NCBI GenBank assembly: GCA_905221605.1
Contig: CAJNDS010002302.1
Coordinates: forward strand, 560,022-624,021
Direction of reading: 5' to 3'
From: Symbiodinium natans
Lineage: Eukaryota > Sar > Dinophyceae > Suessiales > Symbiodiniaceae
DNA length: 64,000 nt
Shown here: positions 54,501-64,000 of the stretch, one piece after another
Layout of the letters: every line of letters starts with the position of its first letter
How positions within the stretch are numbered: the stretch's first letter is position 1
Notes under the pieces: model-generated
What the model saw: the letters and a program-made list of their open reading frames with translations, nothing else
Database searches by the model: none
Told to the model about the DNA's origin: nothing
Made by a program: the position numbers and the translations under genes

Positions 54501-57500
54501 CACCACCTATCGGCACCCTATAGAGGCCGGCTGAAACCTCCGCTACTCCCGAGTGTTTTTGGTGAGCATCTTTTGCCGGATCCAGGGGTGGGGGGTGGGG
54601 CTACTAAGCTATGCAAGCGCGCGAATAGCGAGCGAGCTTGCGCTGATGCCTTCAAACCTAAACGCTACACGGTAAACGCTAAACGCTAAACGCTAAACCC
54701 TAAACCCTAAACCCTAAACCCTAATCCCTAAACCCTAAACCCTAAACCTGAAGGTTGCTACAGGATCTCCGGCAAGCTGGACGGCGCCGCGCGGTCCATC
54801 ACCTTTCACAAGAAGCATCCTGGAGCTCAAAGGGGGTTTAGGGTTTAGGGTGTAGGTTTAGGGTTTAGGGTTTAGGGTTTAGGGTTTAGGGTTTAGGGTT
54901 TCGGGTCTAGTGGGATGTTCCCCCTTATACTAGCAGTCCTTAATGGGGATTATAGTCGGGGTACTACAATCCCTATGAAGGACTGTTAGTATAAGGGGTA
55001 ATTAACATCCCAAGTATGGCTTTCAGTGATTCGGGTTTTCGGGTTTGTGGATTTGGGTTTACGGATCAGGGTTTAACGTTTAGAGTTATGGGTTTATTTA
55101 CTAGGATTTTGTGTTTCGGGTTTGGGGATCGGAGTTTAGGGTTCAGGGTTTAGGGGTTCAGGGTTTAGGGTGCTTTTGGTGGGGTTGAAGGGTTGAGGGT
55201 TTCAGGGCATACTGGTTGATTCTGGAAATTCGAATCGTTCTACGGGCTTGAAACCCGAAAAGCCCATGGAGATTTCATGTGTTCAGGGTTTGGGGCCGAG
55301 GGTTTGAGATCTAAATTAGGGCCCAAGGGCGCAGGTTGAAGTTTGAGGCTTTGAGGGTTCCTCGTTTGAGGGTGTAACTGGGGTTCAAGGCTCGAGGGTT
55401 TAGGGTTTAGGGTTTAGGGTTTGGCAAATGCCTAAACCGAAAACCTGAAACGCCTTGCGGGTTTGGCTGCCGGGGGTTTAAGGGTTTTCATGGGTTGCGA
55501 GCCCACATGGGGCGCTTGGAAGCTGCCCTGCCAGGCGGTTCGCACCACTATGAACATGATGAGGGTTTAGGGTTTAGGGTTTAGGGTCTAGGGTTTAGGA
55601 TTTAGGGTTTAGGGGAGCATTATGATTCTGAATATAAGCTGGGAGTATGACCATGCCTGAAGGGCTTTGGGCTTTGGGTTTAGGGGGCGTGCCAAACGAA
55701 AGGCGCGCTCGTTGAGTGCACGCCAGTCTGCACCACCCTAAACCCTAAACCCTAAACCCTAAACCCTAAACCCTAAACCCTAAACCCTAAACCCTAAACC
55801 CTAAACCCTAAACCCTAAACCCTAAACCCGAAACCCGAAACCCTAAACCCTAAACCCTAAACCCTAAACCCTGAGGGTTTTGAGGCCTCGAACCTTTCAC
55901 ATCATAATCGAGGGGACATGGCACCCCAAACCCAAACAGGCAGCTTGTGAGGAGGTTCAAGGAGTGCTTCTAAGGGTTTAGGGTTTAGGGTTTAGGGTTT
56001 AGGGTTTGGGGTTGAGAAGGCAGGTAATTGTATGTAAGGTTCACGGAGCCCAGGTACCAGCGTGGAAGCCGAAATCATATGGGCTTCGTGACTGAGGACA
56101 ACGAGGGCCACACGGTGGTGTACAAAGGAAGGCGGGCCTCCGGGGGAAGGGGACATGCGGCCGAGCATGTTGGCGTCGAGGTTTAGGGTTCAGATTCAGG
56201 GCTTAGAGTCAACCGCTAGAGTTTAGAGTGGCATTAGGAACGCGAAAGGTTGCATGCACTTCCGGCTGTAGCCATGGTCCTAAACTCTAAGCTTTTGAAC
56301 CCTGAACCCTGAACCCTGAACCCTAAACCCTAAACCCTAAACCCTAAACCCTAAACCCTAAACCCTGAACACCAGACCCAACTTCTGAGTAGGAGCAACC
56401 TGTCGGGAATTCAACTCCGAACCCCCGATCTTCACCCCAGCTCACCTGACGAAGCAGGAAACGGGCCCCAAGCGCTAAATCCTAAGCTCTAGACCCAAGA
56501 CTTTGAACCCTACGCCCCTTCGAACAAGCCTGCCCCGGGCACCCTAAACTCTAAACCCTAAACCCTAAACCCTAAACCCTAAACCCTAAACCCTAAACCC
56601 TAAACCCTGAACCCCTAAACCCTTGTCACAACCCTGCGCCGGGCGCCGGGGATGGGGGCCGCGTTTCTGGATCTTGTGAGGCTGCGCAGGCTTTCAGGAT
56701 GATTCTGGGTCGAACCTTGTAGCTTTAAGCGCTCCCAGGGTTGAGGGTTTAGGGTTTTGGGTTTAGGGTTTAGGGTTTAGGGTTTAGGGTTTAGGGTCCC
56801 TAAACAGCCTTTTTTGAACCCGGAGCCCAGCGCCTCCCTGAATCCCTTCCTTCCCCACCACCGCCCCGCCACACACACAAGAGAAAGACGAGCACGCGAA
56901 CAACTGAACCCTCGACCTAAACTCACGAAACCCGCAACCCTAAACTCCCTTGAGCTTCCTAAGCCCCCCTGTTAAACGTCTAAGCTCCTCAACCCTGAAC
57001 CCCTAAAGCCCTAAACCCCTAAGACTCTAAACTTCCAAAACCCTCAACCCTAAACCCTAAACCCTAAACCCTAAACCCTAAACCCTGAACCCCAAACCCC
57101 AAACCCCAAACCCCAAGCCCTAAACCCCAAACCCCCCTAAGCCCGAAGCGCTGAAAGCAGGCTCATTGGAGACAACCTGGGGGCCGGCTTCCGAGGAACC
57201 TGGCAGATTCGAAATCAGGGGACCAACAGCCCCTGGTCGCAGAGTTTAGGGTTTAGGGTTTAGGGTTTAGGGTTTAGGGTGCCTGAAAGGCCTCCTATAA
57301 ACCTTGTTCGCGTGCGTTGGGGGCGGGCTTCGGAGGCTTTCGGGATTGGAGGTTGTGGAGGTTCGCTGGGCTTCCAAGGGGTGTTCGGGGGTTCACGGGC
57401 CCGGGATGTGCGCCCTAAGCCCGAACACCCGAAACCTTAACCTTTTGAGCCCCTGAGCCCTAATCCCTAAACCCTAAACCCCAAACCCTAAACCCTAAAC

Positions 57501-59134
57501 CCTAAACCCTAAACCCTAAACCCCAAACCCTAAACCCTCCAAAGGTGACGGACGCTTTCACATCTGGCCGGCGGCGGACTTCCAGCCCTCCGCACCCCCT
57601 GCGGCGCAGGTCTTTCAGGTGGCAGAGGCCAGGAGCTTTTTCCTCTTTTAATTCGGTTTAGGGTTTAGGGTTTAGGGTTTAGGGTTTAGGATTTAGGGTT
57701 TAGGGTTTAGGGTTTAGGGTTTATTGCAATTATTAGGGGTTCAGGTCCAGGGAAAGTTGCGAGGAAAGTTCGTGTGTTTAATTGTTGAAGAATTTCAAGT
57801 TGCAGGGGCTTGAGGGTGTAGGGTTGAGGGTTTAGGGACACATATTATAAATGCTTTCAATTCTTAGCAAGTGTGTTTCACGCGTTTTGTGCAAGGCTTC
57901 TGACGGTATTCTTGCTCCGAGGTGTGTTTTTTGCTCCAGGTTTTCGGGGGTTCTTCAGGTGCTTATGTGTTTTATGAGAGCGGAGGGGTTTTAGGGTTTT
58001 GGGTTCTGAGTGTGCTTCTTGGGGGTGTTTTGTTTTTGGTTCATGAGGGCTGTTTCGAGCTTTAGGTTTTGTCGAGGTTTAGGTCTTTTAGGTTTTGGGA
58101 TTCGAGCACGGGTTTAGGGCTTAGGACATTGGGGTTTGCAAGCTTTGGGGTGCTCAGGATTCAGGAGTTTAGGCGTTTGAGGTAAAGAGTTTTAGGGTTG
58201 TGAGGGGGGGTCGGGGAGGAGTGTTAGAGGTCCGTCGTGGGGTTCAGGGTCTTGGGCTTTAGGGGGTCCTAGGGCTTTAGGGTGTTGTTTGCATTTCAGG
58301 CGTTAAAGGGCCTAGCGAGGTGGTATATCAAGGCAGTCATACTTTCGGACCCCGGAAGGATCCAAAACAGATTCCCTTAGTCTACTCCGGATATGGCCCT
58401 GACATTCCCTTAGTTGCGGACTCCGAAGGATCTCAAAGATTCCCTCAATCTACTCCGAATATTTCCCCGATATTCCCTTAGAGGATCTTTGAAAAACCCT
58501 TAACCCTAACCCCTGAACCCTAACTCATGCCAGGATGGCGAATGTGTCATCTGCTACGAGCGCGCGATCACCACCTGCCTGCAGCCCTGCGGCCACATGG
58601 CCATGTGCCAGCAGTGTGCCTTGGCCCTGCAGGGTGTTGAGGGTTTAGGGTTTAGGGTTTTAGGGTTTTAGGGTTTTAGGGTTTTGTGGTTTTGGGGTTT
58701 CAGGGTTGAGGGTTTTAGGGTATTAGGGTTTTAGGGTTTTAGGGTTTTAGGGTTTAGGCTTTTGGGGTTTAGGGGCTTGACCAGGGTCGTCAATGGAGGA
58801 CACAAAGCGGGGAACCCTAAGAATGTAGAATCTTTCATGCGTTCCGAGAGCATATGGACCCAGGCAGATGAATTCATTCCTATGACATCCTGTAGCACTC
58901 CGCGGGGGGTTTCCAGATGGGGGCCTGCCATTTCCTTTCATGAGGCAGCTGCAAGACTTTCAATGATTCAATGTGCCCAACCCTGAACCCTAAACCCTAA
59001 ACCCGAAACCTGAAACCCTAAACCCTAAACCCTAAACCTGAGGCGTCTCCATGCTCGCAGCCCCTCGCACGTGCCCCATCTGCCGGAGCCGGATACAGTG
59101 CCCCGGCTCAGATCAAGGCCCTCGGAACACCTGA
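51567..59134 (+). CDS. Multi-exon RING-finger (C3HC4) E3 ubiquitin ligase-like protein
   Basis: Exons: 51567-51619, 52160-52179 (tentative), 52372-52485, 52816-52890, 53893-53939, 54754-54835, 56054-56131, 57161-57243, 57545-57609 (or 57618), 58534-58633, 59061-59134. A Cys-rich start (NPCGRKFPCQSCSRLD) and an Ala/Pro linker lead to a Gly/Trp/Tyr-rich domain: SGMWRGYYVYEPPG, HDVCEFNLQLLWPG, FADNGNVSGDGVDDVGCYRI, SGKLDGAARSITFHKK, NEGHTVVYKGR, GAGFRGTWQIRN, DGRFHIWPA. I recall the same order in dinoflagellate RING proteins. The C-terminus is a RING: CVICYERAITTCLQPCGHMA, MCQQC, CPICRSRI, the IAP/MULAN-like type that binds E2 enzymes. The stop is TGA at 59132. All junction phases agree. It is either the cytosolic half of the membrane protein upstream or a separate gene; no clear start codon was found in 50.8-51.6 kb. 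Confidence 0.75.
51620..51905 (+). repeat. (TTTTAGGG)n octamer array
   Basis: About 30 units of the eight-base variant TTTTAGGG, with a few GTGTTAGGG and TTTTGGCG units, directly follow exon 51567-51619. The pure octamer shows local expansion of a variant rather than telomerase-copied heptamer. Confidence 0.9.
51936..52079. mobile_element. Imperfect palindrome (MITE-like) with C/G-run ends
   Basis: CCTCTATGCTACCCCCC on the left pairs with GGGGGTGTAGTATAGAGG on the right, and an inner TTCGG...CCGAA stem lies between. Confidence 0.5.
52195..52365 (+). repeat. (CCCCTAAA)n octamer array
   Basis: About 18 units of ACCCCTAA precede exon 52372-52485. It differs from the TTTTAGGG octamer upstream, so the two arose independently. 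Confidence 0.9.
52816..54835 (+). CDS. Three linked exons of the beta-type domain
   Basis: 52816-52890 ends CG|GTTTAC; 53893-53939 begins G TTC and ends G|GTGCCA; 54754-54835 begins GT TGC. Joined, they give GKDQRKLGRF, ADNGNVSGDGVDDVG and CYRISGKLDGAARSI without a break. The G-x-G-x-D-D-V-G-x-Y-x-I-x-G pattern across two junctions is strong evidence that these distant islands are exons of one gene. Confidence 0.75.
52958..53096. mobile_element. MITE-like inverted-repeat element
   Basis: Left AAGGGTAGTTTAATGG and right CCATGAAACTACCCTAA are inverted repeats, with further pairing inside (GGGCCCTT, AAGGGCC). Confidence 0.6.
53150..53425 (+). repeat. Minisatellites in intron
   Basis: TCTTCTCCTCGCCCGGAACA-type units (53150-53225) are followed by about eight units of roughly 30 bp carrying GGAGTGCCCAACCCCAGAGT and CTCCCT. 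The predicted Pro/Ser/Thr frames are artefacts. Confidence 0.85.
54912..55011. mobile_element. 100-bp near-perfect palindromic MITE, copy 1
   Basis: It starts GGGATGTTCCCCCTTATACT, AGCAGTCCTTAAT and returns as GAAGGACTGTTAGTATAAGG, then AACATCCC. It can fold into a hairpin with about 35-bp arms. Confidence 0.8.
58325..58490 (+). repeat. ~75-bp tandem repeat, two units
   Basis: Two units begin CGGACCCCGGAAGGATCC and CGGACTCCGAAGGATCTC and share AGATTCCCT and CTACTCCG; they lie just upstream of the first RING exon. Confidence 0.7.
58534..59134 (+). CDS. RING finger split over the last two exons
   Basis: Exon 58534-58633 follows GCCAG| and carries the first six metal ligands (C-x2-C-x10-C-x-H-x3-C-x2-C). 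The intron 58634-59060 is GT-AG and made largely of TTTAGGG and CCCTAAA repeats. Exon 59061-59134 completes the last CPIC pair and ends in TGA. Confidence 0.85.
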
Positions 59135-61870
59135 AGCCCTAAGCCCGAAGCCCTAAACCCTAAACCCTAAACCCTGAACCCTTCCGAACCGATTTTGGTT
59201 CTTTTTGGGGTTTTGGGTTGTTTGGGGTTTTGGGACTTTAGAGCTTCAAACCCTAAACCCTAAACCCTCGACATCAAACCCTTAAACTCCAAACTCCGAA
59301 CCCCAAACCCTAAACCCTAAACCCTCGACATCAAACCCTAAATCCCAAACCCCAAACCCCAAACCCCAAACCCTCAACCCCAAACCCTCAATCCTAAACT
59401 AAACACCCAACCCTAAACCCTAAACCCTGAACCCTAAACCCTAAACCCTAAACCCTAAACCCTAAACCCCAAACCCTAAACCCCAAAGCCAAAGGCCCTA
59501 AACCCCCTGAAGCACCTACGCGCGAGGTCCGTTCTGACGGGCAGCTCGTGAGAGTCGGCCTGAGGCCTTCAGATCCGAGGCTTCGCAGCTTTTCTCTGGG
59601 TCTCTCTCTCTTAGGTTTAGGGCTTAGGGTTTAGGGTGTGGGGTTTAGGGTTTAGGGTTTAGGGTTTAGGGTTTAGGGCTTAGGGTTTAGGGTTTAGGGT
59701 TTAGGGTTTAGGGGTGGGATGTTGCCCCCCCCTTATACTAGCAGTCCTTAGTAGGGATTTAATGGGGATACGACAATCCCTATCAAGGATTGCTAGTATA
59801 AGGGGAACATCCCAATCTTCATTGTAGGGCTTTGAGGTTTGGGGGGGCGGGGGGGGGTTGGGGTTGGGGTTCTAAGGCGTTTTAGGGTTCCAGTGTTTTA
59901 GTTGAAGTTTTTGTTTTTGTTCATTTTTAATTTGGGCTTGGACCCGATTCTCCGCACTTATTGGGTGTAGGTTTTAGGGTTTTAGGGTTTTAGGGTTTTA
60001 GGGTTTTAGGGTTTTAGGGTTTTAGGGTTCTAGGGTTTTAGGGTTTTAAGGATTTTGGGTTTCAGGGTTTTAGGGTTCATGGTTTGTGTGATGGCGTAGG
60101 TCTTGGGTACAGGGTGGTAAGTCTGAGATCCTCTTGACAACCGGGTTCAGGATTTAGGTATTGGGGTTTCAAGGTTTGGGGCTAATGGGTCAGGGTGCAG
60201 GGGTTAGGTTTCAGGGAGGGTGTACAGCCCCAGGTGTTCAGAAGGCTTCGTGGATCTAGGTTTTGTTTGGGGGTCCGGTTGAGGGGTGCAGGGTTTAGGA
60301 TGTAGGCGTTCAGGGTGCACCAGATGCCATGTTCTTTTTAGCTTTCCCTTTGTTTCGTCCCACAAGAAGGCCAATTCAGGCCACACAACCCAGGCCCCAA
60401 AGCGCTAAACCCCAAACCCTAAACCCTAAACCTTAAGCCCTAAACCCTAAACCCTAAACTTTAAACCCGAACCCTAAACCTAAACCCTGAACCCTGAACC
60501 ACGGCCCTAAGCCCTAAACCCTAAACCCTGAACCCTGAACCCTAAACCCTAAACCCGAACCCTAAACCCTAAACCCTAAACCCTCAACCCTAAACCCTAA
60601 ACCCTAAACCCTAAACCCTAAACCCTAAACCCTAAACCCTAAACCCTGAACCCTGAACCCTAAACCCTAAACCCACCCCTCGGCACAGGTCCTTGCCAAA
60701 GGAAGCCTTTGCCTCAACTGTACAGAAGGGCCGCGGCTGAGGTTGCTTTCCGACCCCCCCAAAACATAAACCGCACCAGGGTTTAGGGTTTAGGGTTTAG
60801 GGTTTAGGGTTTTCGCTGCGGGTGCGCTCGACCCCCCCCATAAAGTGGTAGGGGGGTCGGCGCAATCGCTGGAGTGCCCACGCCTCCCACCCAAATTACA
60901 AACCTTGGACGGGTTTAGGGTTGTCTACCCCCCAGCCCCCCTATCAAGGGGGGAGATATGGTCTTGAGACCTGGCTTTTTTGCCATCATAAACATACTTA
61001 TGATGCACATGCATTGATTGATACCTTCGCTAAGAGCCAAGATTGCTGCGAAAGGAAACGCTGCTCGTCTGGAGGACATGCTGAAAGGTTTTCCAGGTGC
61101 AGTATCTTGAATGCTGGAATGGGTCCCCCGCCCTTCTTACATGGACCCTTCTCTACTCCTTCATCTACAGCACATCTAGGCAAGCGGCGCGCGACAAAGT
61201 TCATGGATCTTTGCAATGTGGCAAGAATGCGGCGCTACAGGAAGCATGCACGACGCAACCCGCATGAATGGCAACCTTCGGCCACAGTGTTTCAGCGCTT
61301 CCAATAGTTCTGTCCTGTGGCAGGCTGATGTTACTCTACGCTGCTACTGTGCTCTGCGCGGGCCTGCGCGATATCTTGTTGCGCGGCACCAGCAGCTCTT
61401 GCACAATGGACTGGGTGAAACGCGCCCTAGGTGCAGGATGCCAAAGCAAATCATAGGCCAAAGTCGGCCGCCTCGTCCTCTCGCGGTGAAAGCGTGCACC
61501 CGCCACCAACCCCCAATTAGAGAGGGCGAGGCTGCCGCGAGATCGAACGGTTCCACTTGCCATCCTGCACCAATCCTGCTGCATGTTACACCTAACTATA
61601 GTCTATATGCATAAACCACATTGGCGTTGTATGGCTGGTGCACATAACTCACGCTTACACTATTAAACTATTATATATACGGCTGGCCGTGAGATTACCT
61701 ATTATACAGCTTCCAGAAACCAAGCTTACGCTGGGCGCACTGCCTACAAACATTGCCGTGCTCGTCAGAGGCCTGCATGCCCTGCGGCAGTCGCAGCTTG
61801 TTGATTGTTGCGGGCAACCTGTATATGTGTCGCCCGAGAGGTGAAACGCCCCTCTTCTGTGCAAGCAGCC
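59135..61870. other. Repeat-rich 3' flank, no gene assigned
   Basis: 59135-60815 is heptamer and octamer repeat with degenerate spacers. 60830-61870 is unique sequence with several overlapping short plus frames, of which none shows a recognisable domain. It separates the convergent RING gene (plus) and helicase gene (minus). Confidence 0.5.
59716..59813. mobile_element. Palindromic MITE, copy 2
   Basis: It has the same ends and arms as 54912-55011 (GGGATGTT, CTTATACTAGCAGTCCTTAG, TGCTAGTATAAGGGG, AACATCCC), with a different central loop. Confidence 0.8.
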
Positions 61871-61872
61871 CC

Positions 61873-64000
61873 TCATCTGGCCGGCGTGAAATGGTCGGCT
61901 GTCAAGATGCCCGCCAACAAGAAGTCTTTGTAGTAGCCGACCCTGCTGATGGCGGTGTAAGCAGCTGCCGGAACCTTGGGAGCGTCCAAGTAGACGACCA
62001 CGTGGGGAAGCTCTGCGCCCTGAAACTTCAGGATGGTGGAGGCGTAGCCGGGCCTGACAGGGTAGTAGGCGAGGCCGCCCCGGTCCGGATCGGTCCAAGG
62101 CCACACGCTGACCACATAGCCGGTGACGGTGCGCACCAGCAGCCCGCCAGTGAGGTTGTCATACTTGAGGACCGTTGCCTCCATGCCGTTGACAAAGTCG
62201 ACATCCTTCCGCACGTTGCGCGTCAGGTAAACTCGCATGCCCTTGTACACGGGCATCGCCGATGGCTCCAACTCTGCGACCGGCCTCAACTTGCCCTGTG
62301 CGTAATTCTCGGGGTTGGAGTCCACGTCAGCAGGCAAGGTTGCTACGGGTGGATAGTGAGGGAAGAGGGCTTGCAGGGCAACCTTATTCACTACAGCAGC
62401 CCCCCGCCTAGTGCATGTGAGGATCGTGGTATCAGGCCTACATTTCAAGAGCTTCCTAAGTGCCTTGACTGTGGGCTTGCCCGGCGGTCGCCATGCCAGC
62501 TTCTTACGGAGTTGCCTGAGGAGCTTGTTGTTGGGCTTGCTGGTCCGCAGCACTGCTAGCAACTTCGCATGCACTTTGTCCTTGCAGCGGTACATCTTGT
62601 GAAGGGCCACCCGGTAGCACATGGTCGTCCAGAGGCGCGAGTGCCACGGTCGCTGTTCGCCCATGCCCGCCATCTGGTACCGGTCGCCTAGCAGGGCTAG
62701 GGCCGGCACGCGCTCGGCAGCCGCCCAGAGCCGCAGGATCTTGTCGAAGTTGACCATATCGAGCTGCGAGAGCTCGTCCACGACGACCAAGGAGTAAATG
62801 CTTAACAAAGATGCCTCGCCGTGCTCTGCAGCCTCGTGCAGACCAAAGGCCGCGTGGCAGGTGTCGATGTCCACTCTGTCCCCATAGCGTGCCTTCATGC
62901 GGCTGGCCAACTGTGCCGTCGGCAAGGCCATCAGCACCTTGCCACCCCTGGCCAAGGCGCGGTCGATGCACGAGAAGATTACCGTGGTCTTGCCGGTCCC
63001 AGGTGGCCCGAGGCAGATGTTGGCCTTGCTGCCCTGCGCCTCCTGTCGCAGACGGTCCGCCTCGCCTTCATCCGCCTCCTCGATAGCCAGCGCACGGTCC
63101 ACCGCGTTGTCCACGAGGTCTTTGAAACCTGTCACACAAACAGAGTTGCGGGCGCTAACATGCTCTCGACACGACATGCGCTGCGTGGGACGAGTAAGTA
63201 CAACACAGTTAACATGCATATATATCCAGGCAGGGCGCGGCGCTGCTGCCGATTGAACTTGCTAGGGTCTGGCAGAACCCCGGGCTTGCTGGACTTGGCC
63301 TTCTTCTTGACGTGGCGATTGTCCTGGACCTGCCGCTCAGCCCGGGCATCCAGGGAGCCATCGAGGTAGTCCTGAAGCAAGCCGCGGTGCGCCCGGATCA
63401 TGGCCAGGATGGTGTCCACGTGATCCTTAGTGTGGGCCTCCATCTTCAGCTCTGTGCGGATCTTGTCATCATCGTGCCACATCGCCTGCGCTACGGGGTG
63501 CTCGCAGAGGACCGCCATGGCAAAGTACTTGTGGGCCTCCGGCAGCCGCCTGGCCACATCGTCGGGCAAGCAGAAATCTGCGGCATTCTCGAACGGCACG
63601 TTAAGCATGAGCCACTGGCCGAAGTAGCGGTCGCTCAACTTGGAGACCGTCTCCGCAGCCACCACCTTCTCGCCCTGCATCACGTAATTGGCCGCGAACT
63701 CCTCGAGGGTGGCCTCGCTTTCGGACTGCTGGTGCTTCTTCTTCAGCCAGTGGCAGATCTTCCCCTCGGCGGTCGTCTTGCGGAGGTAGTCAAGGAGGCT
63801 GATGCGGCCGCGAGCCCACTCCGTCTTCTCGTACAGCTCCACCTCCCGCGTCTTGGGATCCTGGTCGGGGTAAGGTGCGACCAAATCGCGCTTGCCGCCG
63901 CTGACGGTGGAGAGGTGCCATTGCCGGAACTTGGCGCCGAAGAGCTGCAGCACCATCTCGGGTTCGAGCGGCCTGTAGCGCATCAGGACGGTGGCGGCGA
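61873..64000 (-). CDS. Pif1/RecD-like superfamily 1 DNA helicase, partial (5' end beyond window)
   Basis: Two exons on the minus strand (64000 to 63227, and 63128 to 61873) are joined across a 98-nt intron with a GA donor (G|GATATA) and CAG acceptor; frames and sense agree. The N-terminal part (RYRPLEPEMVLQLFGAKF, LLDYLRKTTAEGKICHWLKK, DRYFGQWLMLNVPF) resembles a domain preceding the helicase in dinoflagellate Pif1-like proteins. The helicase has Walker A GPPGTGKTT, Walker B VVVDELSQLD, motif III LLGDRYQM, a beta-barrel insertion with LTRNVRKDVDFVNGMEATV, and motif VI AAYTAISRVGY; motif V-like STILKFQGAEL precedes it. It would unwind DNA 5'-3' using ATP. Such genes are very numerous in dinoflagellates and may be mobile (Helitron-related) or host copies. 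The stop is TGA at 61875-61873. Confidence 0.85.
63129..63226 (-). other. GA-AG intron in the helicase gene
   Basis: The intron begins GATATATATGC on the minus strand and ends TGTGTGACAG. Joining G + GT gives a Gly codon and continuous protein (RRALPGFKDLVDN). Both flanking frames run into stops without it. Confidence 0.75.

Larger units (their letters stand above)
34338..60815. repeat. Interstitial telomere-type heptamer arrays (CCCTAAA / TTTAGGG)
   Basis: Dozens of short arrays of the Arabidopsis-type telomeric heptamer lie in both orientations. Larger CCCTAAA blocks are at 37189-37480, 38335-38446, 43715-43812, 46023-46150, 47787-47915, 49459-49593, 50094-50172, 55735-55875 and 60397-60675. 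Larger TTTAGGG blocks are at 38052-38160, 43937-44072, 54836-54905 and 59629-59713. They are internal, switch direction repeatedly, and are separated by unique islands, so this is not a chromosome end. Most of the islands between opposed arrays are the exons annotated below. Confidence 0.9.

Noticed and set aside
34338-60815. A chromosome end (true telomere)
   Set aside because: The arrays are short, switch strand many times, are separated by unique exon-like islands, and genes lie on both sides.

Overview
This window is nuclear DNA from a dinoflagellate, of the Symbiodiniaceae/Polarella sort. The evidence is GC-rich, protein-like exons with GT, GC and GA splice donors and AG|G acceptors; copia and tyrosine-recombinase retroelement proteins of a dinoflagellate type; short matches to the 3' half of the dinoflagellate spliced leader; and very large amounts of the plant/alga-type telomeric heptamer CCCTAAA/TTTAGGG at internal positions. 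I see no rRNA, tRNA, CRISPR array or bacterial operon structure.

Layout. 1-6.3 kb (minus strand): a decayed tyrosine-recombinase element (recombinase with a frameshift, a conserved MASLLDSTA-type protein, small coiled-coil ORFs) and a second frameshifted ORF. 6.3-15.8 kb: a solo Gag-like gene (8.5-10.5 kb) in a patchwork of repeats, ATC/ATG microsatellites and an AT-rich tandem duplication. 15.8-23.8 kb: one intact 2,665-codon copia-type gag-pol ORF with an unusual C-terminal extension of about 600 residues. 24-26 kb: repeat copies and a foldback element with arms of about 250 bp. 26.1-28 kb: a broken gene of unknown function. 28.7-30.3 kb: a G-rich/C-rich foldback repeat block. 31.9-33.4 kb (plus strand): a two-exon poly(ADP-ribose) glycohydrolase (PARG) gene whose only intron looks like an introner-type element.

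35.5-59.1 kb (plus strand) looks at first like junk telomeric repeat. Read island by island, it holds more than 30 short exons whose reading-frame phases chain together. They encode a cysteine-rich (furin/GCC2-GCC3-like) ectodomain, one transmembrane helix at about 50.7 kb, a Gly/Trp-rich beta-type domain, and a C-terminal C3HC4 RING finger split over the last two exons (stop at 59,132-59,134). This is either one receptor-like membrane E3 ubiquitin ligase or two adjacent genes. Many exons are preceded by CCCTAAA arrays and followed by TTTAGGG arrays, so these introns are largely self-complementary telomeric-heptamer sequence that often supplies the splice sites itself. Several introns also carry small inverted-repeat elements.

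60-61.8 kb is repeat and unassigned sequence. 61.9-64 kb (minus strand) is the 3' part of a Pif1/RecD-like SF1 helicase gene with one GA-AG intron, running off the window end. No function links PARG, the RING gene and the helicase beyond proximity. All exon chains were assembled by eye from splice phase and protein character; transcript data would settle them.
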